A stretch of DNA of 37,424 nucleotides from Candidatus Argoarchaeum ethanivorans (lineage in GTDB: Archaea > Halobacteriota > Methanosarcinia > Methanosarcinales > EX4572-44): the NCBI GenBank assembly GCA_905067555.1, contig CAJHIS010000007.1, forward strand, positions 1 through 37,424, in the 5' to 3' direction. A program made the position numbers and the translations under genes. A model generated the notes under the pieces. That model saw only the letters and a list, made by a program, of their open reading frames with translations. It was not told the DNA's origin and searched no databases. Positions within the stretch are counted from its first letter, which is position 1. Each line of letters begins with the position of its first letter. Below, in pieces: positions 33,646 through 37,424 of the stretch.

Positions 33646-34316
33646 TAATACCACCTAATTTTTCTTTTCTCCCCAGAAAATCCATGTTTTGGCCCCCATG
33701 CGGTGGGGTCAGAATTCCACTCTTGGATCAATGTAAGCTTATCGTTCTCAACAAAGTTATTCTCTGCAGCAACCCTTATCAAAGTAGAGAAATCTGTCAA
33801 AAAAATCGTATTACATTTACCTTCCTCGAATTTCGTCTTTGCATTTTCAAATTCATACGTGAATATCGCAACCACAGCCTGCACGTCCGCACCTGCTTCA
33901 AGACATGCCTTCACAGCATTAAAACTGCTTCCGCCAGTGCTTACAAGATCCTCTACAACCACAACATTCTTTCCTGAGATGTTTCCCCCCTCGATAAGCT
34001 TATCTTTCCCATAACCCTTGGATTTTTTTCTGATGTACACCATGGGCTTACCGAGGCGCTCGGCAACGAGTGCAGCCCATGATATTGCTGACGAAGCTGT
34101 ACCTGCAATAATTTCAGGGTCAATCTCTTTTATCTTTTCCGCAAGAGCATCGGCAATGGCACTCCTTTCTTCAGGATAGAAGGTCAGTTTTCTGTTATCG
34201 CAATAGATAGGGCTTCGCATCCCTGAGACGTATGTGTACGGCGTCTCTACGTTCAGTGTGACTGCTTCTTTTTCCAGCAGGATTTTTGCTATTTGTTCTT
34301 TTGAATCATCTCTCAT
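33645..34316 (-). CDS. pyrE: Orotate phosphoribosyltransferase
   Basis: A 223-residue enzyme adding PRPP to orotate. The PRPP-binding loop VVVVEDLVSTGGSS is conserved, as are YIRKKSKGYGKDKLIEG and the SGMRSPIYCDNRKL substrate region. It is longer than many archaeal versions (about 180), with an extended C-terminal tail ending HGFSGEKRKIRWY. The ATG at 34316 has GGAGGAG upstream. The upstream region is occupied by a tandem 75-bp repeat with TATA boxes on this strand, so pyrE-pyrF may have an extra promoter. Confidence 0.9.
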   Translation of the reverse strand: MRDDSKEQIAKILLEKEAVTLNVETPYTYVSGMRSPIYCDNRKLTFYPEERSAIADALAEKIKEIDPEIIAGTASSAISWAALVAERLGKPMVYIRKKSKGYGKDKLIEGGNISGKNVVVVEDLVSTGGSSFNAVKACLEAGADVQAVVAIFTYEFENAKTKFEEGKCNTIFLTDFSTLIRVAAENNFVENDKLTLIQEWNSDPTAWGPKHGFSGEKRKIRWY

Positions 34317-34345
34317 CAAAAACAACTCCTCCTTTTAGGGTACTT

Positions 34346-34496
34346 GTTTCTTGACGTATAGGAAAGTATAAATACACTTTCTTCTCTTGCTACTTATTCT
34401 CTGCACAATGAAGTTGTGCAGTTTCTTGACGTATAGGAAAATATAAATACACTTTCTTCTCTTGCTACTTATTCTCTGCACAATGAAGTTGTGCAG
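34346..34496. repeat. Tandem 75-bp repeat with hairpin and TATA box between pyrK and pyrE
   Basis: Two copies (34346-34420 and 34421-34495) differ at very few positions. Each holds the ACGTATAGGAAA(G/A)TATAAAT segment, whose minus strand has a TTTATA box, a CTTCTCTTGC spacer and a palindrome (34401-34421 and 34476-34496; arm CTGCACAAT, loop GAA, one mismatch). The proximal TATA at 34366-34373 lies about 50 nt before the pyrE start. The same promoter-plus-hairpin arrangement is upstream of the GTPase operon. Confidence 0.85.
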
Positions 34497-34509
34497 ATTG
34501 TAATGGATT

Positions 34510-35310
34510 TCATTCACAGCTTCTCCATCTTACATAATCTGAAACAGGAACTTTCTTACCTGACTTGATCCTTGCAAAATGATTGAACTCCGGATTGCCT
34601 TCTACATCTTTTGATTCAAATACCGGCCCTTCCTTGCAGACAACCTTGTCCCCACACATACACTGCCCGCACACACCAAACCCACATTTCATGTATCTCT
34701 CCATGCTGATAAAGCATTTTTTTCGGTGCTTCTTGCAGATCTCAATCACCCTTGACATCATGATTTCAGGTCCGCAGCAGAAGACCTGGGACACTTTATC
34801 AGGAGCAGATATTTTCTCTTCTAAAATCTCTGTGACAAATCCCTTCTTTCCAAAAGTCCCATCGTCTGTAGTGAAATGAGCATCCTTGAAACGGTTCCTG
34901 AAAAGGAGCATATCTTTTGATCTTGCACCAATAATACTATTTGATTTCTTTACTTTTTCTATCAATGGAGCAAGCGAAGACACACCACACCCGCCCCCGA
35001 TTACAATAGTACTGGAATCTGGCTCAGGAAACCCGATTCCATAAGGACCACGTATGCCAATTATGCCTGCTTTCTTCGTGCTAGCAAGTTTCTTCGTGAA
35101 CTTGCCCTTAACTTCAAATGTTATGCCTATTCGGTCTTTCTCAAGATAGCTTACGCCAAATGGCTTCTCATCAACGCGGGGAATCCACACCATCACAAAC
35201 TGACCTGGAACAAAATCATCAAGAGTATTTTTGACAAAAATAGTGAAAAGGTCTTTTGCTTCCTTTTCAATCTCAAGTATCTCCAGTGACCTTGGGTAAT
35301 CATCCCTCAT
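34510..35310 (-). CDS. pyrK: Dihydroorotate dehydrogenase electron-transfer subunit PyrK
   Basis: A 266-residue iron-sulfur flavoprotein of the PyrK family that passes electrons from dihydroorotate dehydrogenase PyrD to NAD or another acceptor. A ferredoxin-reductase-like FAD/NAD domain (PGQFVMVWIPR, VIGGGCGVSSLAPL) precedes the [2Fe-2S] cluster site MKCGFGVCGQC...C near the C-terminus. The ATG at 35310 is used; an in-frame GTG three codons upstream lies in repeat DNA. The ancestral junction overlapped the pyrD end by about 14 nt and has since been triplicated. Confidence 0.9.
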   Translation of the reverse strand: MRDDYPRSLEILEIEKEAKDLFTIFVKNTLDDFVPGQFVMVWIPRVDEKPFGVSYLEKDRIGITFEVKGKFTKKLASTKKAGIIGIRGPYGIGFPEPDSSTIVIGGGCGVSSLAPLIEKVKKSNSIIGARSKDMLLFRNRFKDAHFTTDDGTFGKKGFVTEILEEKISAPDKVSQVFCCGPEIMMSRVIEICKKHRKKCFISMERYMKCGFGVCGQCMCGDKVVCKEGPVFESKDVEGNPEFNHFARIKSGKKVPVSDYVRWRSCE

Positions 35311-35476
35311 GTGCAACACCTATCATTTCCTTTTGGTTTATTTGTTCTACACAACGAAGTTGTGTAGGTAATCATCCCTCATCTGCAACACCTATCATTT
35401 CCTTTTAGTTTATTTGTTCTACACAACGAAGTTGTGTAGGTAATCATCCCTCATGTGCAACACCAATTATTTCTTT
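35295..35476. repeat. 72-bp tandem repeats duplicating the pyrD/pyrK junction
   Basis: Units start at 35295, 35367 and 35439 (the third partial). Each begins with the junction sequence containing the pyrD stop and pyrK start (minus strand ATGAGGGATGATTACC); the first two continue into a spacer and a perfect palindrome (35347-35367 and 35419-35439; arm CTACACAAC, loop GAA). The two upstream copies of the pyrK start run into TAG inside the palindrome after 11 codons. The third keeps the true gene. Confidence 0.88.
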
Positions 35477-36364
35477 GAGAGACAAATGTCCTTTTTTCTT
35501 CATCCAGTCCTTCATCTCATTTGCAATCTTCTTGAAAACATCAAATCCCCGGTAATATATGCCAGTCCCGACTCCCAGCGCTGATGCTCCAGCCATCATC
35601 ATCTCGATTGCATCTCTTCCAGTTGTAATTCCGCCAGTACCAATGATAGGAGTCTTTATTGATTCATAGAGATCATAGACGCATCTCACTGTAACAGGAG
35701 TTATTGCAGGGCCGCTAATACCACCTACCTTGAAATCCAGTATCGGCTTTCCGGAATCGATATCAATCCTCATGCCAGGCCCATGTGTGTTGCCCATGTT
35801 TATTGCGTCTGCACCTGCCTTCTCGGCAGCCTTCGCCACAATAGTAAGGTCAGGAGCGTTGGCAGATAGTTTGATTATGATAGGGAGTCTGGTCGCTTTC
35901 CTGACTGCCTTTGTTATCCTGTATGTCGCTTCAGGAGTTCCCTGTCCAGCCAGAACCCCGAATCCCGGTGTATGCGGGCACGATAAAGGAATCTCGATTG
36001 CACCAAACTTGATGTCCTTTAATTCCTCAATAACCGCAACAAAATCATCTGCTTCAGTCCCTATTACACTTCCAATTACAGGAACACCGATTCTATCAAT
36101 ATCTGAGAATTCTTTTTTTGCCTCGACCATCCCTGGATTTGAGTAACCGACAGCATTCATGAAGACATCTCCAAACGAGAACATGGTAGGATTGTTATGC
36201 CCCGATCTTTCCTCTTTAGAGATTGATTTAATCGTTACAGCGCCAGCACCATTATCAGCAATCTTCTTCATAGAGCCTACAGAGATACCCATTATGCCTG
36301 AAGCCAATATAAGCGGATTGGATAGCTTCATGCCTAAAAAATCTGATTTTATTGTTATCATCAT
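35444..36364 (-). CDS. pyrD: Dihydroorotate dehydrogenase, class 1B catalytic subunit
   Basis: A 306-residue flavoprotein oxidising dihydroorotate to orotate, partner of PyrK. NPLILASGIMG at the N-terminus and the active-site segment LSCPHTPGFG with the catalytic Cys of class 1B enzymes are present; KLSANAPDL, GNTHGPGM and IIGTGGITTGRDAIEMMMAGASALGVG form the FMN site. It is the first gene of the pyrimidine operon. The second of two adjacent ATG codons fits the GGAG upstream slightly better. The last residues IGVAHEG are duplicated in the following tandem repeats. Confidence 0.92.
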   Translation of the reverse strand: MMITIKSDFLGMKLSNPLILASGIMGISVGSMKKIADNGAGAVTIKSISKEERSGHNNPTMFSFGDVFMNAVGYSNPGMVEAKKEFSDIDRIGVPVIGSVIGTEADDFVAVIEELKDIKFGAIEIPLSCPHTPGFGVLAGQGTPEATYRITKAVRKATRLPIIIKLSANAPDLTIVAKAAEKAGADAINMGNTHGPGMRIDIDSGKPILDFKVGGISGPAITPVTVRCVYDLYESIKTPIIGTGGITTGRDAIEMMMAGASALGVGTGIYYRGFDVFKKIANEMKDWMKKKGHLSLKEIIGVAHEG

Positions 36365-36479
36365 TGTCTCCAGTTAATCTATTATGGTTTAAGCCACGTC
36401 TGCGCCACCCCCGATTAAAACCGGGGCATCCTTGTTGAGTTCCATAACCAATATTATACATAGCATTTTTAAGTCTATG

Positions 36480-36716
36480 CTACTTTTTCCCCTGTAGCAA
36501 CTCAACGAAATCTTCAACTGTGAACCCAGCATCCCTTATGATGCTTCTGAGTGTTCCTTTTTTCACTACACGATGATTAGGCACTACAACGCGAACCTGA
36601 GGATGTTCTTCCATACAAAGTGTGACATGACTGCCCTTCTGATGATGTGCGTAAAATCCTGCACGTTTTAAGGCATTAATCACTTGTTCTCCTGAGACAA
36701 CAGGAAGTTTTGTCAT
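36480..36716 (-). CDS. hicA: HicA-family mRNA interferase toxin
   Basis: A 78-residue HicA/YcfA-like protein with a double-stranded-RNA-binding-like fold. The catalytic His is in HHQKGSHVTL, followed by VVVPNHRVVKKGTLRSIIRDAGFT, typical of the family. Such toxins cleave mRNA when released from HicB. It starts inside the end of the hicB-like gene (ATGA overlap), so the antitoxin is translated first. Confidence 0.88.
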   Translation of the reverse strand: MTKLPVVSGEQVINALKRAGFYAHHQKGSHVTLCMEEHPQVRVVVPNHRVVKKGTLRSIIRDAGFTVEDFVELLQGKK

Positions 36717-36928
36717 ACGGTTACTTCCATAACCTCCATTCTTGGCTCCACTGGAATTGGTATCTTATCCTTTTCTAAACTCTCTAAGTAACACTCTATT
36801 GCCTCTTTGATGTTTTCTAGCGCATCTTCTATCGTATCGCCCTGAGAATGACACCCCGGTAATGCAGGGCAGCTCACGTTGTATCCCCCATCCTCTAAAT
36901 CTTCCTTGATAACTACTTTATATCTCAT
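36713..36928 (-). CDS. hicB: HicB-like antitoxin
   Basis: A 71-residue HicB-type protein with the partially degraded RNase H fold (YKVVIKEDLEDGGYNVSCPALPGCHSQGDTIEDALENIKEAIECYLE). There is no C-terminal DNA-binding domain, as in the shortest members of the family. It precedes hicA with a 4-nt overlap. The pair stands upstream of pyrD and may act as a stabilisation or defence module. Confidence 0.85.
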   Translation of the reverse strand: MRYKVVIKEDLEDGGYNVSCPALPGCHSQGDTIEDALENIKEAIECYLESLEKDKIPIPVEPRMEVMEVTV

Positions 36929-37067
36929 TTCCTTACCACCATTTAATAATAGAGATATTTTTGATATTTAAAAGGCTTTCCATCTTCATTCTTTTTGTAT
37001 AAGCACCATAGCCCAATAAAAAATAAAGAGAGGGTTTTAAAAATATACCTCTCAATAACTTCTCTTT

Positions 37068-37424
37068 TCAATTATTCTTTTGTCTTCTCAAGCCAATGTA
37101 TCCAGCCAATGCGATCAAACCAGCCGAGAAAAGAACGATCGTTGGAAGCTCGGGAACATGTGGCAGTGGTTTTGTTTCACTGGGGTCAAGACAAGCTGTA
37201 CACTCTGGATCGGCAGGGTAATCAGTTTTTCCATCACCATCATTATCTTTTTGGTCACCTTTTCTGTATTGATCTACGATCTTCTTCGTTTTCTTCTTTC
37301 TTATCTTTGCTTTAACGTTTTTAAAACTCTTTGGAAGCGTGTCAGGATTAACATTTCCATATCTATCATCCTCTATCTCACCAACAGCGATTCCTCCTTG
37401 AAGTTCCATATCAATAGCCTCTTT
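37068..37424 (-). CDS. Secreted surface protein with PEF-CTERM-like sorting tail (5' end beyond window)
   Basis: The reading frame is open to the window edge, so only the last ~118 codons are seen. A DNDGDGKTDYPADPEC segment resembles calcium-binding or thrombospondin-type repeats. The C-terminus VPELPTIVLFSAGLIALAGYIGLRRQK has the layout of an archaeosortase signal: a short PExPT motif, a hydrophobic helix and a basic end. This is the PEF-CTERM class known in Methanosarcinales. The protein is thus probably exported and processed at the membrane. The middle part is very lysine-rich. Confidence 0.75.
   Translation of the reverse strand, partial: KEAIDMELQGGIAVGEIEDDRYGNVNPDTLPKSFKNVKAKIRKKKTKKIVDQYRKGDQKDNDGDGKTDYPADPECTACLDPSETKPLPHVPELPTIVLFSAGLIALAGYIGLRRQKNN

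Noticed and set aside
34335-34517. A 60-codon minus-strand ORF with two near-identical 25-residue repeats
   Set aside because: It is only the translation of the 75-bp tandem DNA repeat, including the palindrome (LHNFIVQ). The 75-bp period being divisible by three keeps it open; no family, no ribosome-binding site.

Overview
The window is chromosomal DNA of a euryarchaeon that makes or oxidises methane, most like the Methanosarcinales and ANME-2 relatives. Four things point there: a methanogenesis marker 12 gene (frameshifted), archaeal information-processing genes (Rpo11, Csl4, Mre11, Rad50), archaeal SepF, and the conserved trio of Era-like GTPase, DUF2073 and zinc-ribbon protein. The last gene also carries a PEF-CTERM-like sorting tail. 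Many genes have archaeal TATA-like promoters and several start with TTG or GTG. The genus is inference. No rRNA or CRISPR array is present.

Layout. 0-3 kb: truncated transposase, TctA-like membrane protein, frameshifted methanogenesis marker 12. 3.2-6.7 kb: polyprenyl synthase, zinc-ribbon/DUF2073/GTPase operon, sepF. 6.9-12.8 kb: MFS transporter, class I fructose-bisphosphate aldolase, MptE-like pterin kinase, DUF2551 protein, purD, argF. 13.0-23.4 kb: one long minus-strand Type I restriction-modification operon (hsdM, ORF6N/PLD-like gene, small gene, hsdS, HEPN-like gene, an hsdR-hsdS chimera, three rhuM paralogues, hsdR). 23.6-28.3 kb: two tyrosine-recombinase 3' remnants flank core genes (tRNA-Leu, rpoL, csl4, thrC), a cyclase gene, an attC-like structure and a small membrane protein gene. 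28.3-32.4 kb: mre11-rad50. 32.5-36.4 kb: transposase fragment and the pyrimidine operon pyrD-pyrK-pyrE-pyrF. 36.5-37.4 kb: hicBA toxin-antitoxin pair and a surface protein cut by the window end.

The most unusual theme is a dispersed family of short palindromes with 8-9 nt arms and usually a 3-nt loop (often TTC or GAA). They occur in clusters between genes, at the end of a truncated transposase, in-frame inside mre11, and inside tandem 72-bp and 75-bp duplications at the pyrD/pyrK and pyrK/pyrE junctions. Near-identical copies in the same orientation lie on both sides of the 11-kb restriction island, which also contains an integrase remnant. The non-coding flank of both integrase remnants holds hairpins of the same geometry. 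Together these suggest a hairpin-based mobile or recombination-linked repeat system. That interpretation is a hypothesis; the sequence facts are listed separately.
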